NCBI RefSeq assembly: GCF_902706295.1
Contig: NZ_CACSJJ010000004.1
Span: forward strand, 178,441-242,440
Reading direction: 5' to 3'
From: Arthrobacter sp. 18067
Lineage (GTDB): Bacteria > Actinomycetota > Actinomycetes > Actinomycetales > Micrococcaceae
DNA length: 64,000 bases
A program made the position numbers and the translations under genes. Under the pieces are notes generated by a model, which was not told the origin of the DNA, searched no databases, and worked only from the letters and a program-made list of their open reading frames with translations. Positions 12,566 to 21,380 of the stretch are shown here, piece by piece. Each line of letters opens with the position of its first letter. The first letter of the stretch is position 1.

Positions 12566-13891
12566 CGTTGCCGCTTGGAGCTGCCGGATGACTTCTTTGT
12601 AGTCCTCAACGGTGGCGCCTTTGCCGGTACGGCCCTTTTCTTCAAAGAGGTTCTCTTCGAAGCCGAACAGGAACATTGTCATGCCACATTCTTTGGCGTA
12701 TCTGGGTGCTGTTTGCAGTTGTTCCGCGAGGTTGTGTGAGAGGGGTGAGCCGCCGGTGAATGGTGCGTCGGGTGGGCCGGGGTTTTCACCGACCAGCCCG
12801 AGTCCGGCGCGTCGAGCCAAGGCGGTCGTGTACCTGTGGGAGGACCATGCCGAGACGTCTTGTTGCAGTACGTTCTCGTCGTCGGTGGAGAGGCATTGGT
12901 CCTGGCGCGGTTCGGCGGCCCGTGCTTTGACGTCCGATACGTCGTCCAGGCCGGTGAAGTCCACGTCCACTCCTGGCATGGTTGCCAGGGCGGTGAATTG
13001 TTCGCTGTAGTCCAGGCCGCGTTCCTGGGCGCCGTCCGGGTTAGCCCGCCCGTCCAGGCGCCCTTTGATGGCTTCTGATTTGTCGGTTGGCAGGACTCCG
13101 CGGCCCGCTACTGGGACGTGCACGCTGCCCTGGTACCCGAGTGTCCGTAGCTCGCTGATCTGCCACGTCACTGCGTCCACGGCGGATCCGGTGTACCAGT
13201 CCCACCAGCGTTGGACTTGTTCGTCGGTGACGGGTTTGCCGTTCCAGGAACGGGTGCCAGGAACCCATCCGGGCATGGGCGAGGGTGCTACGCCCTCAGG
13301 TAATCCGATGCCGTACTGGGGAGCGTCACCAAACGCCCAGAACTCTCGTTCGTTTCCGCCGTCGCCGGGCCCGGGGTACCCGAGTTCGCCGCTGGCGTTC
13401 GTTCCCACGCGTATCGCTGTGATGCCCTCGAACCCGAGATCAGACACGACGCGGGCCAGGTATTTTTGGGCGGCGTTGCGGACGTCGGCGCTGAATATCA
13501 GTTCGGCTCCGGCGTTTCGTGGCACGCCCCCGGCGTTTCCTCTCAGTTGCCCGTCGGGGAGGTCCCTGACCCAGTCGGGCGGGTAGTGCAGGCCTGGGGA
13601 CAGGACCATTCCCATGTCGGCTTGGCGGCAATTATTCAGCCGCTCCCGCACTTCCGCAACGTAGTCACGATCCACCTGTCCTGCTTCAGGCTGGTACCGA
13701 TCCCAGGCAATCGGCAGTTCCACCACGGAAACGCCAGCCTCATGGAGCGCTGCCAGACGTTCTGGAGTACAGGTGGACCCCAATACTCCGAAAGTCATAC
13801 GCTCAGGCGCGCCCTCGGTTTTCACGCTGCATCCGACGCTCACAGAGATCAAGACGATGGAAAGCAAGAGTGCAGGAAGCAGGCGTCTCAT
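12557..13891 (-). CDS. Predicted lipoprotein with a glycoside-hydrolase-like barrel
   Basis: A 444-residue protein with a short positively charged N-terminus, a hydrophobic stretch and the lipobox SVGC at about residues 18-21, so it should be anchored outside the membrane. The chain has the pattern of a TIM-barrel glycosidase: VVELPIAWDRYQPEAG near 55, GMVLSPGLHYPPDW near 95 and RVGTNASGELGYPG near 160, where the Glu could be catalytic. I do not recognise the exact family. It is the last gene of the leftward glycan operon and overlaps the membrane glycosyltransferase gene by four bases. A role in trimming or modifying the exported glycan is inferred. Confidence 0.65.
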   Translation of the reverse strand: MRRLLPALLLSIVLISVSVGCSVKTEGAPERMTFGVLGSTCTPERLAALHEAGVSVVELPIAWDRYQPEAGQVDRDYVAEVRERLNNCRQADMGMVLSPGLHYPPDWVRDLPDGQLRGNAGGVPRNAGAELIFSADVRNAAQKYLARVVSDLGFEGITAIRVGTNASGELGYPGPGDGGNEREFWAFGDAPQYGIGLPEGVAPSPMPGWVPGTRSWNGKPVTDEQVQRWWDWYTGSAVDAVTWQISELRTLGYQGSVHVPVAGRGVLPTDKSEAIKGRLDGRANPDGAQERGLDYSEQFTALATMPGVDVDFTGLDDVSDVKARAAEPRQDQCLSTDDENVLQQDVSAWSSHRYTTALARRAGLGLVGENPGPPDAPFTGGSPLSHNLAEQLQTAPRYAKECGMTMFLFGFEENLFEEKGRTGKGATVEDYKEVIRQLQAATSF

Positions 13892-15468
13892 GGGTACCCG
13901 CCCGTTACAGGAGGCAGTACCAGCCCTCCGTCAACAGCCGCCTCCAACTTTGCGCGGTCCAACATCCACACAACGGTGTCACCTGACGTTGGTCCAGTGA
14001 AAGTGAAAACCGGCTGAGCGTTCTCCTGCAGCCAGCCCAAGAATTCAGGCGAAGCAAAACCGTACCCCTCACTCAACGGCCTGCCCTGAGTCAGGACGTA
14101 TTCGGCGCCTCCATCCCGCAGGGACTGTAGCGAGGGCAGGACTGCCCAGCCCTCATGTGGCTGCAAGGCGAATTCTCCCGTTACGGACGTCAAAGCCACC
14201 TTCGAGGACGGAGGCAGCTCGGCGGTCATCCAATCACGGGCACGCACAAGCCCGTCATCCACCACTGACCTTGCCTGAATACCAAGAAACAGGCTAAGGA
14301 CGGCCATGACTGCCGCGAAAGCTCCCACCACCCCACGAAGACGGGGCCGCCATTTCACCACCATCACAGCGGCTACGGGCGTTGAAACCACTGCGGCCAG
14401 CACGACGCAATAGCCAAACTGTTCTTCTGCGGCCCCGAAGAAAACGGAGTAGACCCCAACGAAACCGGTAAGGATCGAGAACAAACCCATGACCCGCCGT
14501 TCCACCAGCGGAGACATCGCGGCCACAACACCGGCCACGACGGACAGTCCCAGAAGCAGATAGCTGGTGCCGAACCGACCGGCCAGGTCGATGAGCCGGT
14601 CGGTAAGGCTCACGCTGTGGACTGAATTAAACCCGGTCATCTGAACGGCCCCCACCATTCTTAGGACGCCCACCGACTTTTGGTTCATGAATTCCGGAAA
14701 CAGCCCGCTGGCCGCAATCAAGCCCAGATAGATCAGATACGGAACGATTGAACAGGCGAGGATACGCAGAGCTGTTTGCAGTGGAACAGTTCTCCGCCAG
14801 ACCACTGCGGCCAGTAGTGGGACAACGGTGAAGACGGCGGTCATATCCTTCATGGCAATGGCCAATCCGAAGACCAACCCGGTGCTGATTTCCAACCACA
14901 AGCGCGAGCGTCCTTGGTTACGCTCCAGTACAAGCAGGAACAACAGCCATCCCGACAAAACCGCCAGCCCCGCTGGAGTCTCCATCATCAGGCGCCCATC
15001 CATGCGGAGGACAAACGGATCACTTGCGAGTATGACGCCCGCCACCGCGGCAGGTACTACACCTACCAATCGGCGAACCAACAGAAAGCAAACCACGACT
15101 GTTACCGTTCCGAGGACACTGTTGACCCAGCGCAGCTGCAATGCGAGATCCGTGGAGTGCCCTCCCAGACCCAGCACCCGAATAACCACTGCGTTGAGGG
15201 CGTATGACCCTGGAGGATGCAGGAAAAAAGGGGTACCAAGAATTGTCGGCATGTGACCATCTGCTATTTGCCTGGCAATGTCCGCGTAGGTCACTTCGTC
15301 GATAAAGACGTCATTAGCCCGTTGAACACCGAACACTCGAAATGCCGCGGCCAGCAGTCCAACCATCGCTGCAACCCACAGGTATCCCCGCATCGCCGCT
15401 TGGGGCCTGCGGGCAGCCCTCCGCGCTCGCCCCCCTGGCAGAGATACATCACGGTAAAGCGAAGTCAT
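13888..15468 (-). CDS. Membrane glycosyltransferase, GT-C fold (GT39/ArnT-like)
   Basis: A 526-residue polytopic protein with roughly 10-12 membrane helices. After the first helix comes VFIDEVTYADIARQI, the Asp-Glu acidic loop typical of GT-C enzymes that use polyprenyl-phosphate sugars, and then FFLHPPGSY, a common second landmark. The C-terminal ~120 residues form a soluble extracytoplasmic part. It should transfer a sugar from a lipid carrier outside the membrane. It overlaps the lipoprotein gene and the PIG-L gene by four bases each, so it belongs to the same surface-glycan operon. Donor and acceptor are unknown. Confidence 0.8.
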   Translation of the reverse strand: MTSLYRDVSLPGGRARRAARRPQAAMRGYLWVAAMVGLLAAAFRVFGVQRANDVFIDEVTYADIARQIADGHMPTILGTPFFLHPPGSYALNAVVIRVLGLGGHSTDLALQLRWVNSVLGTVTVVVCFLLVRRLVGVVPAAVAGVILASDPFVLRMDGRLMMETPAGLAVLSGWLLFLLVLERNQGRSRLWLEISTGLVFGLAIAMKDMTAVFTVVPLLAAVVWRRTVPLQTALRILACSIVPYLIYLGLIAASGLFPEFMNQKSVGVLRMVGAVQMTGFNSVHSVSLTDRLIDLAGRFGTSYLLLGLSVVAGVVAAMSPLVERRVMGLFSILTGFVGVYSVFFGAAEEQFGYCVVLAAVVSTPVAAVMVVKWRPRLRGVVGAFAAVMAVLSLFLGIQARSVVDDGLVRARDWMTAELPPSSKVALTSVTGEFALQPHEGWAVLPSLQSLRDGGAEYVLTQGRPLSEGYGFASPEFLGWLQENAQPVFTFTGPTSGDTVVWMLDRAKLEAAVDGGLVLPPVTGGYP

Positions 15469-16277
15469 GATTCGCCACCCCCGAAGGATCCGGGCACAAA
15501 GTAAGTTTCAGGTTGCTGGGGAATCACTCCTGTAGGGAAAAGCGCGTCAGCTTGCGAAGCGTACTGTCTGATCCGCCCACGCTTGGCGTCCAGTCCCGCG
15601 TCCCAGGTCCACGGAACAAATCCCAACCTTGACATGTGTATTTCATCCGGTCCAGCCACTAGGTCGTAAGGAAAGTCTGAGTACATCACCAGGTTTTCCG
15701 GATGGCCCTTGCCTACCTCGCGGGTAATGAGGTGGTCCACATGTTTTCCCACTCCCGCGGGGCAGAAGAGGAGCTCGGCTTTGGTCTGAGACATAAGCCC
15801 GGCAATATCGCTCCGGAGTTTGCGGATAAGCTCCTGATCACCCTTGGAAATCCTGCCCAGTGCGATGTCGAACCGATAGGTGGGGTACCGATGCGTGAGC
15901 TCCGGGAGTAGCCTGTCCCAGGCACTGCTACCCAGCACTGGGGGCCTGCGCCGGCATCGAAAAAGCGCGTCCACTTCTCCCAGGTGAATTGTCTGAACTC
16001 CCATGTCTTGCAGCACAACACGGTCCTCCGACTGCCTTGCCTCAAAGAGTTCTCCTGCGTCCGCAATGGTGCATTGGCGCATGAAAGATCGCGCTGCGCG
16101 CGTGTGGGGCGGCGGCATTGCCTCCGTGAACAGGGTGGCGACGAAAATCTCGCGCCCTGTGGCTTGTGCTTCCATCAGACCACCACAGGACAGTACGGCG
16201 TCGTCAAGGTGGGGTGACAAGAACAGCCACGGAGCGTCGCCGGCCAGGGAACGTTCGATTCGTGATTGGTGCGGCAT
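15465..16277 (-). CDS. PIG-L family deacetylase
   Basis: A 270-residue LmbE/PIG-L protein. The zinc-binding motif PHLDDAVLSCGG lies near residues 22-33 and the second His motif GVGKHVDHLITRE near 173-185. Members remove N-acetyl groups from GlcNAc-type sugars or conjugates such as mycothiol precursors. Its position inside the glycan operon points to deacetylation of a sugar in the surface polymer or its lipid-linked precursor, which is inferred. The start directly abuts the stop of the upstream GT4 gene (16277/16278). Confidence 0.88.
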   Translation of the reverse strand: MPHQSRIERSLAGDAPWLFLSPHLDDAVLSCGGLMEAQATGREIFVATLFTEAMPPPHTRAARSFMRQCTIADAGELFEARQSEDRVVLQDMGVQTIHLGEVDALFRCRRRPPVLGSSAWDRLLPELTHRYPTYRFDIALGRISKGDQELIRKLRSDIAGLMSQTKAELLFCPAGVGKHVDHLITREVGKGHPENLVMYSDFPYDLVAGPDEIHMSRLGFVPWTWDAGLDAKRGRIRQYASQADALFPTGVIPQQPETYFVPGSFGGGES

Positions 16278-17423
16278 TCAAGACCTTTCCAGGTAGCTGG
16301 CCTGCAGCAGGGTTCTGGTACCACTCAGTGCGGTGAGTGATTCCTGGTAGGACGCAGCCTGCAGATCGGCGAGCGCATCCCAGTTGTAGGCTGCGGCGAA
16401 TTTCCGGCCGAGGGCGCCCGCCGCTTCCAAACCGGGCTGGACGTATCTGCGGGCCACCTCATCTGCCAGAGCATCCACGTCAAAGGCTTCAACCATCCAG
16501 CCTGCACCCGGTGGGACGATCTCCCTGAGGCAGGGAATGTTGAACGTAATCACCGGGGTTCCCGTTGCCAAAGCATCGATCGCTACCAAGCCAAAGGTTT
16601 CGTGTCGGGATGGAACCACCACCAGCCGGGCGTTGCTCAACGCCTGGAACTTCTCCGCTCCGGAGAGCCATCCGAGCATTTTCACGCGCTCAGAAAGTCC
16701 GGCTGCACGGATGGCGGCGCGTAACCTTGCTTCGTCCGTTCCGGTGCCGGCGATGAGCAGGTTGCCGTCAATCCGGCTGCAGCACCGTGCCCAAGCTTCC
16801 ACCAGCAGGTCCAGGCCTTTATGGCCGTATTCCAGCCGTCCGATAAAGAGAACGTCCTTGCCGAGGTGGGGTTGCGGTGTCCAGCCCTCGGGATCAACGC
16901 CGTTTCCGATCACGTCCACGTGGATGCCTGGATTCATGCCGGTCAGCCGGTCCGCGATGCCCTGCGAGACAGAGATCAGCCGGCGATGCTTGCGGACACC
17001 AAACCGCTCCATCCAGTGAAGGGGCAGTTTGTATTGGCGCGCCTTATCCTCGGCATGCAGCCACTGCACTACACCGACGGTGGGGCGCTTGGTCCAGAGC
17101 GGTGCGGCCATAGTGGAGAACGGGGCGAAGAAATCCTCCACCACCAGATCTGCCGCTGACCGGCGTTTGCGGACCTCGAAAGGCAGCCGGGCAACATAGG
17201 CCACCAGCCTGGTCAGGCTGTTACTGCCAGTTCCGAAGCCGATCGGCACGTAGTGCACACCGTCCTCCACACGTTCCTGCCAGCCCGGATACCGGGTGGT
17301 TAGCACGGTGATGCGAAAGCCCTTTGCTGCTAAACGGCGGTTGATTTCATGAGTCCTCACAGATCCACCGCCTGCCCCAGGCATACGCGGATCTTCAAAA
17401 CCCAAATGCAAAACTCTCATCAC
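16278..17423 (-). CDS. GT4 family glycosyltransferase
   Basis: A 381-residue GT-B fold enzyme. The N-terminal domain starts with VLHLGFEDPRMPGAGGGSVRTHEI, a Gly-rich loop usual for GT4. The C-terminal nucleotide-sugar domain has FIGRLEYGHKGLDLLVEAW near 193 and the retaining-GT motif VPSRHETFGLVAIDALATGTPVI near 275-297. It should add a sugar from a nucleotide donor on the cytoplasmic side. It overlaps the flippase gene by four bases. Donor specificity cannot be read from the sequence. Confidence 0.88.
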   Translation of the reverse strand: MMRVLHLGFEDPRMPGAGGGSVRTHEINRRLAAKGFRITVLTTRYPGWQERVEDGVHYVPIGFGTGSNSLTRLVAYVARLPFEVRKRRSAADLVVEDFFAPFSTMAAPLWTKRPTVGVVQWLHAEDKARQYKLPLHWMERFGVRKHRRLISVSQGIADRLTGMNPGIHVDVIGNGVDPEGWTPQPHLGKDVLFIGRLEYGHKGLDLLVEAWARCCSRIDGNLLIAGTGTDEARLRAAIRAAGLSERVKMLGWLSGAEKFQALSNARLVVVPSRHETFGLVAIDALATGTPVITFNIPCLREIVPPGAGWMVEAFDVDALADEVARRYVQPGLEAAGALGRKFAAAYNWDALADLQAASYQESLTALSGTRTLLQASYLERS

Positions 17424-18916
17424 TTTCTCTCCGTCTCAATATCTCTGGAGGTCACACTTCGGCGGGCCCGGCGTCGTCGGGAGATCCTGAAGTCGTTCCT
17501 GTACGGCAGCAGGCCGCGCTGGTGGGCAAGAACGGTGATGCCGCTGATGGTGGCGATAACCAACCAGACCACGGGCTGAAGCAGCGCGGCGATTGCGAGG
17601 ACCACGATCAAGGCGAACGCAACAATGAGGAACCTCCCGGCTCCCCTTCCCGGGCGGGCTGCCATCAGGACCGGCCGCGCCAGGACTGCCAGGACCAACC
17701 CAGCCGTCAGTGCCCCGAACGCGGAACCCACAGCCATGCCCGCGACAGCGTTCAGCTGCCAACCCGTCCAAAGCCCGCCAACCACCAGAAGGCATGCACA
17801 GGCGAGGCCGATTTGGCAGCGACGGTAAGCGCGCATGGCGAGAAGGACAGTGGAAAGCACCATCAGGACGGCATAGCCGAGACCCGAGGCTGCCAACCAC
17901 GGCAGGAGATCCAGGGAACCGTGGTACTTCGGTGGAACAATCAGGCCGGACATCATGGGCGGCGCGGTAGCGATAATGGCGAAAGCCACCACCACTAGCT
18001 GGCCGAAGGAAGCAAAGGAAGCGCTAAGCACCTCGCCGACCTTTACGCCGGGGGTGCGAAGCAGGGGAAATGCCACCAACGCAGTTCCGGCTGCCACGTA
18101 CACCGGTCCCTTGGCAATCGTGGCCAGCGCCTGGAATCCTGCCGCGGCGGCCGAGCCGTTATCAAGGAAGCCGACCAACACGACGTCGATGCCCACCAGC
18201 ACGGAAACCACACACAGAACCGACGCGATATCGCTGGTTTCTGCCCAACGCCATTTCTCCAGCAAAACCCGCGGACGCCAGCGAAGATCCCGGTAGAACG
18301 ACCATGGGACAAACAACGGCGCCATGCACCCCGCAACGAAGCCCAGCACGGCGCCCCCGGCCCCCCACGCCATGGCAATCACCAGCAGGCTGAAGATCAA
18401 CCTGAGGACTACTTCTCCGATGGTGGACACTGCGTACCAGGTGAAGCGGAGCTCTCCCTGCAACCATCCTGCGGGCGCATTAACGATGAAGATGACAAAG
18501 GCCGCCAACGCCACCACCATCGCCAAGGCCGGAGTAGCCAGCGCGACAGTCACGCTGCCGGTGACGACCGCCGCAGCGATTCCCGCCAGGCATGATACGA
18601 AGACCGAGAAAGCCACACCGTTCCGACGCTCTTCGGATCCTTCCGGGTGCACTGCAACAACATGTGACAAGGGAAGCGGAACCAGCGCGTTGGCTACGAT
18701 TCCCACAACCCCAAGAATCATCGCGGCAGCGGCGAATTGTGTGTAGTCCGCTGTTCCCAGCATGTTGGCCATGAGCAGCGTGCAGGCATAGCTCACCACG
18801 CCTACTACTCCTGCGGACACGGCCAGGAAGCCACTGTTTTGGGCTATGTTGACATCTTGATCTGGAGTCCTTTCCTTGCTTTCGGCTCTGGGCCTCAAGC
18901 TCATTGCTGTGGTCAT
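17420..18916 (-). CDS. Polysaccharide flippase, Wzx/MATE-like
   Basis: A 498-residue membrane protein with about 12-14 hydrophobic segments and the general look of the O-antigen flippase superfamily (LAVSAGVVGVVSYACTLLMAN near the N-terminus, then repeated Gly/Ala-rich helices). It would move the lipid-linked glycan across the membrane. The start is uncertain: the frame is open to 19051, inside the previous gene, and no good ribosome site is seen. I took the ATG at 18916, the first after the upstream stop. A basic Arg-rich tail (RISRRRRARR) ends the protein. The operon has a flippase but no recognisable Wzy polymerase. Confidence 0.78.
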   Translation of the reverse strand: MTTAMSLRPRAESKERTPDQDVNIAQNSGFLAVSAGVVGVVSYACTLLMANMLGTADYTQFAAAAMILGVVGIVANALVPLPLSHVVAVHPEGSEERRNGVAFSVFVSCLAGIAAAVVTGSVTVALATPALAMVVALAAFVIFIVNAPAGWLQGELRFTWYAVSTIGEVVLRLIFSLLVIAMAWGAGGAVLGFVAGCMAPLFVPWSFYRDLRWRPRVLLEKWRWAETSDIASVLCVVSVLVGIDVVLVGFLDNGSAAAAGFQALATIAKGPVYVAAGTALVAFPLLRTPGVKVGEVLSASFASFGQLVVVAFAIIATAPPMMSGLIVPPKYHGSLDLLPWLAASGLGYAVLMVLSTVLLAMRAYRRCQIGLACACLLVVGGLWTGWQLNAVAGMAVGSAFGALTAGLVLAVLARPVLMAARPGRGAGRFLIVAFALIVVLAIAALLQPVVWLVIATISGITVLAHQRGLLPYRNDFRISRRRRARRSVTSRDIETERK

Positions 18917-18950
18917 GGTCGAGTCGGATACATCCACGGGCCAACTACCG

Positions 18951-20393
18951 CTACTGACCGTCAAAGGCATCAGCCGGAGCGAAAGCATTCCCGGGGCCAG
19001 CAAGCAACGTATTGCGGCCGGCGTGACGGAGCTCCGCCGCGGGCACGCCAATCTTCTGCATGGCCGCGAATGCCTCGAATTCGTCGCGGCCCTTCATCAG
19101 GACCGAGACATGTCCATCGTCCATCAAGGTAACTTCGTCGGTGGGCCGCAGGATGGAGCGGAAATCGGCGCCTTCCGGCAGTTCGAAGCGCACCAGTGTG
19201 GACAGGTCAGAGTGGCATGAGCGCGGGTCCCCGCCCTCTCGGCGCATCTTTTCCTCTTCCAAAAGCACACCAGTGAGCAGCTTGGTGCTGCGATCCCAAG
19301 TGAAGCAGCTGGCCCATTCCCGGCAATCCGCTGAGACGTCCTTGGCCGCGTCCGGTTCACTCATGGCTGTGAGAGCCTCAACCATGGCGGTCCCGAATTC
19401 CTTGGGGGTGTCCACCAGCCAACCTGTTCTGCCATCCACGACGGAGTCGCGGATACCGGGTACACGCAGGGCCAGGCAGGGGACGCCCCACGCCGCGGCC
19501 TCGATCACCGAGCAGCCCCAGCCTTCGGAAGCCGAGGTGGATGCCGTGAGCCAGGCACGGCTCAGCAGCTCGTCACGGACCTTGTTGGGCTGGTAGCCGT
19601 GGAACGTTACAGCGTGGTCCAGGCCCAGATCCATGGCCAACTGCTGGAGTCGCGCCCGCTCCGGCCCGTCCCCAATGATGTCCATCCTTAGTTTCGGAAC
19701 ACTGCGCGCCGCCACGGCGAACTGCCCCAGGAGCAGGTCCAGTCGTTTATGGGGCACCAGGCGGCTCACGACGGCGATGGTTGGGTTGAGAGCACGAGCG
19801 GCAACAACCTGAGGAATGTCGATGGTGCCGTTTGGCACCACGTGGACAGGACCCGCGAAACCCAGCTTTCGAAGTTCCAGGCGTGTTGAGGGTGACACCG
19901 CCACAATGGACCGCTGCCCGTAGACCGTTTTGGCTCCCGAGCTTTCCAGGAATCGGCCCACAGCGGCCATGGGCGGCGAGAACCTGGTCCGGAACTGCTC
20001 CTGGTGGACGTGGTGGATCAGTTGGACTATCGGAATGTCCCGTGACAAGAACAAAGGGGAAAAGAACGGAATCCCATTTTGGCAATCCACCACGGCATCG
20101 AACTGGCCATTGCTCCGCAGAAGGCGAAGGGCCGCGTGTCCATAGATGGACAAGGCTCCGCCGCCGCGCAGAATGCGGATGCCGTCAATGACATCCTCTG
20201 CAGCCTGGCCGGCATCGCGCCCTGTGAACCATGTGACCTGAACTCCGTTCTGCACCCATCTCTTGGAAATTTCGTGCATATACTGCTCGGCGCCGCCGGC
20301 CTGTGAGTGCCTTACGTCGCGCCAGTTGAGCACCAGCACGTGCTTTCCTGCGAGTCGGGTTGGGGAGTTCAAGTCAGGCAGGGCATACGTCAT
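18951..20393 (-). CDS. GT4 glycosyltransferase with an unusual C-terminal extension
   Basis: A 480-residue protein. Residues ~15-375 form a GT-B glycosyltransferase: VLNWRDVRHSQAGGAEQYMHEI near 20, VVSRLVPHKRLDLLLGQF near 205, and the motif TSASEGWGCSVIEAAAWGVPCL near 285-306. About 100 residues follow that are not part of a normal GT4 (from roughly LVRFELPEGADFRS to the end), with beta-rich character. They may be a small accessory or interaction domain. It overlaps the GT2 gene by four bases. The enzyme should act in the cytoplasm on the same glycan as its neighbours. Confidence 0.85.
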   Translation of the reverse strand: MTYALPDLNSPTRLAGKHVLVLNWRDVRHSQAGGAEQYMHEISKRWVQNGVQVTWFTGRDAGQAAEDVIDGIRILRGGGALSIYGHAALRLLRSNGQFDAVVDCQNGIPFFSPLFLSRDIPIVQLIHHVHQEQFRTRFSPPMAAVGRFLESSGAKTVYGQRSIVAVSPSTRLELRKLGFAGPVHVVPNGTIDIPQVVAARALNPTIAVVSRLVPHKRLDLLLGQFAVAARSVPKLRMDIIGDGPERARLQQLAMDLGLDHAVTFHGYQPNKVRDELLSRAWLTASTSASEGWGCSVIEAAAWGVPCLALRVPGIRDSVVDGRTGWLVDTPKEFGTAMVEALTAMSEPDAAKDVSADCREWASCFTWDRSTKLLTGVLLEEEKMRREGGDPRSCHSDLSTLVRFELPEGADFRSILRPTDEVTLMDDGHVSVLMKGRDEFEAFAAMQKIGVPAAELRHAGRNTLLAGPGNAFAPADAFDGQ

Positions 20394-21187
20394 GGGGTAG
20401 CTTTCTGAAGTTGGATCACCGAGGCGAAGCTGGCGACCCCGTCCTGGAAGGGGCGGAACGTTGACTCTGCTCCGTCAGTCCAGGCCACAGGCAGTTCGAT
20501 AATGCTGGCGTTGTTGTCCTGGAGCCGAAGCAGAAGCTCAACGTCGAAGGCGAAACCCGTGCTGCGACACTGCACCATGGCTGCAGTGAGTGCGTCCCGT
20601 TCAAAAAACTTGAAACCGCATTGCGTGTCCTGGATGCCTTTGACCTTGGACCTTGTCAGGACCCTAAAAGCCGTTCCGCCCACTCTTCTCCCGATGTGTT
20701 GGGGTCGGACGAAAGTTGAACCAGGGGCATGCCGGGATGCGATGACAGCTGATGCGCCACCGGACAGATGGGACATGGCTTCGGTGAGGGTGTCCAGAGG
20801 AGTGGCCAGGTCAGCGTCAAAGAAGCCCGTGAACCTGGACGTTCCGCTGAGCAGGCCGCGGCGGACTGCCGCTCCTTTCCCCTTCCTGGAGCAGCCCACC
20901 ACCGAAATGGGAACCACATCTCCCTTTTCCCGCGAGATCCGGCGGACAACTGCGGCTGTTTCGTCAACACTGCCGTTGTCCACCACCACAATGCGCGAGG
21001 ACCACGGCTGCTTGGCCAGGAAATCCACTGTCTGGTTCAAAGTGCTGGGGATTCTGGAAGCCTCGTTATAGGCCGGGATGATGACCTCAAGATCAACCTG
21101 GGAGCGGCGCAAGGAGTCTGAATGTCGGCGCGCCTGAAGTCCCCCTCTCCTGCCAATGTGCACACTGTGGGGTTGCAGCAGTACCAT
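20390..21187 (-). CDS. GT2 glycosyltransferase, dolichyl-phosphate-glucose synthase-like
   Basis: A 265-residue GT-A enzyme: VIIPAYNEASRIPSTL near residue 32, VVVDNGSVDET near 70, FFDADLATP near 125 (the DxD-type metal motif) and DTQCGFKFF near 195. This order is that of DPM1/ALG5-like enzymes, which make polyprenyl-phosphate sugars. Such a donor would feed the GT-C transferase at 13888-15468. The ATG at 21187 is clearly the start, as GGAGG lies five bases before it, although the frame stays open to 21262. It is the first gene of the leftward operon and shares a ~190-bp divergent region with the oligopeptidase gene. Confidence 0.87.
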   Translation of the reverse strand: MVLLQPHSVHIGRRGGLQARRHSDSLRRSQVDLEVIIPAYNEASRIPSTLNQTVDFLAKQPWSSRIVVVDNGSVDETAAVVRRISREKGDVVPISVVGCSRKGKGAAVRRGLLSGTSRFTGFFDADLATPLDTLTEAMSHLSGGASAVIASRHAPGSTFVRPQHIGRRVGGTAFRVLTRSKVKGIQDTQCGFKFFERDALTAAMVQCRSTGFAFDVELLLRLQDNNASIIELPVAWTDGAESTFRPFQDGVASFASVIQLQKATP

Positions 21188-21380
21188 CTGAGCCTCCAAA
21201 TATCCGGGAACGGGACGAAAACGTGCCCGCAATATATGGAGTGGCGGAACCCGGCAAGTCATGACGCGAATCCCACGTTGTGGCCCAAGTCATGGCTCCC
21301 TATCAGTACCGTGGACAGCCTCCCGGCGCTCTGAGCGAAATTGCTGGTTCCATGTCGGAGCCCGTCTATAGAGTGGCCAC

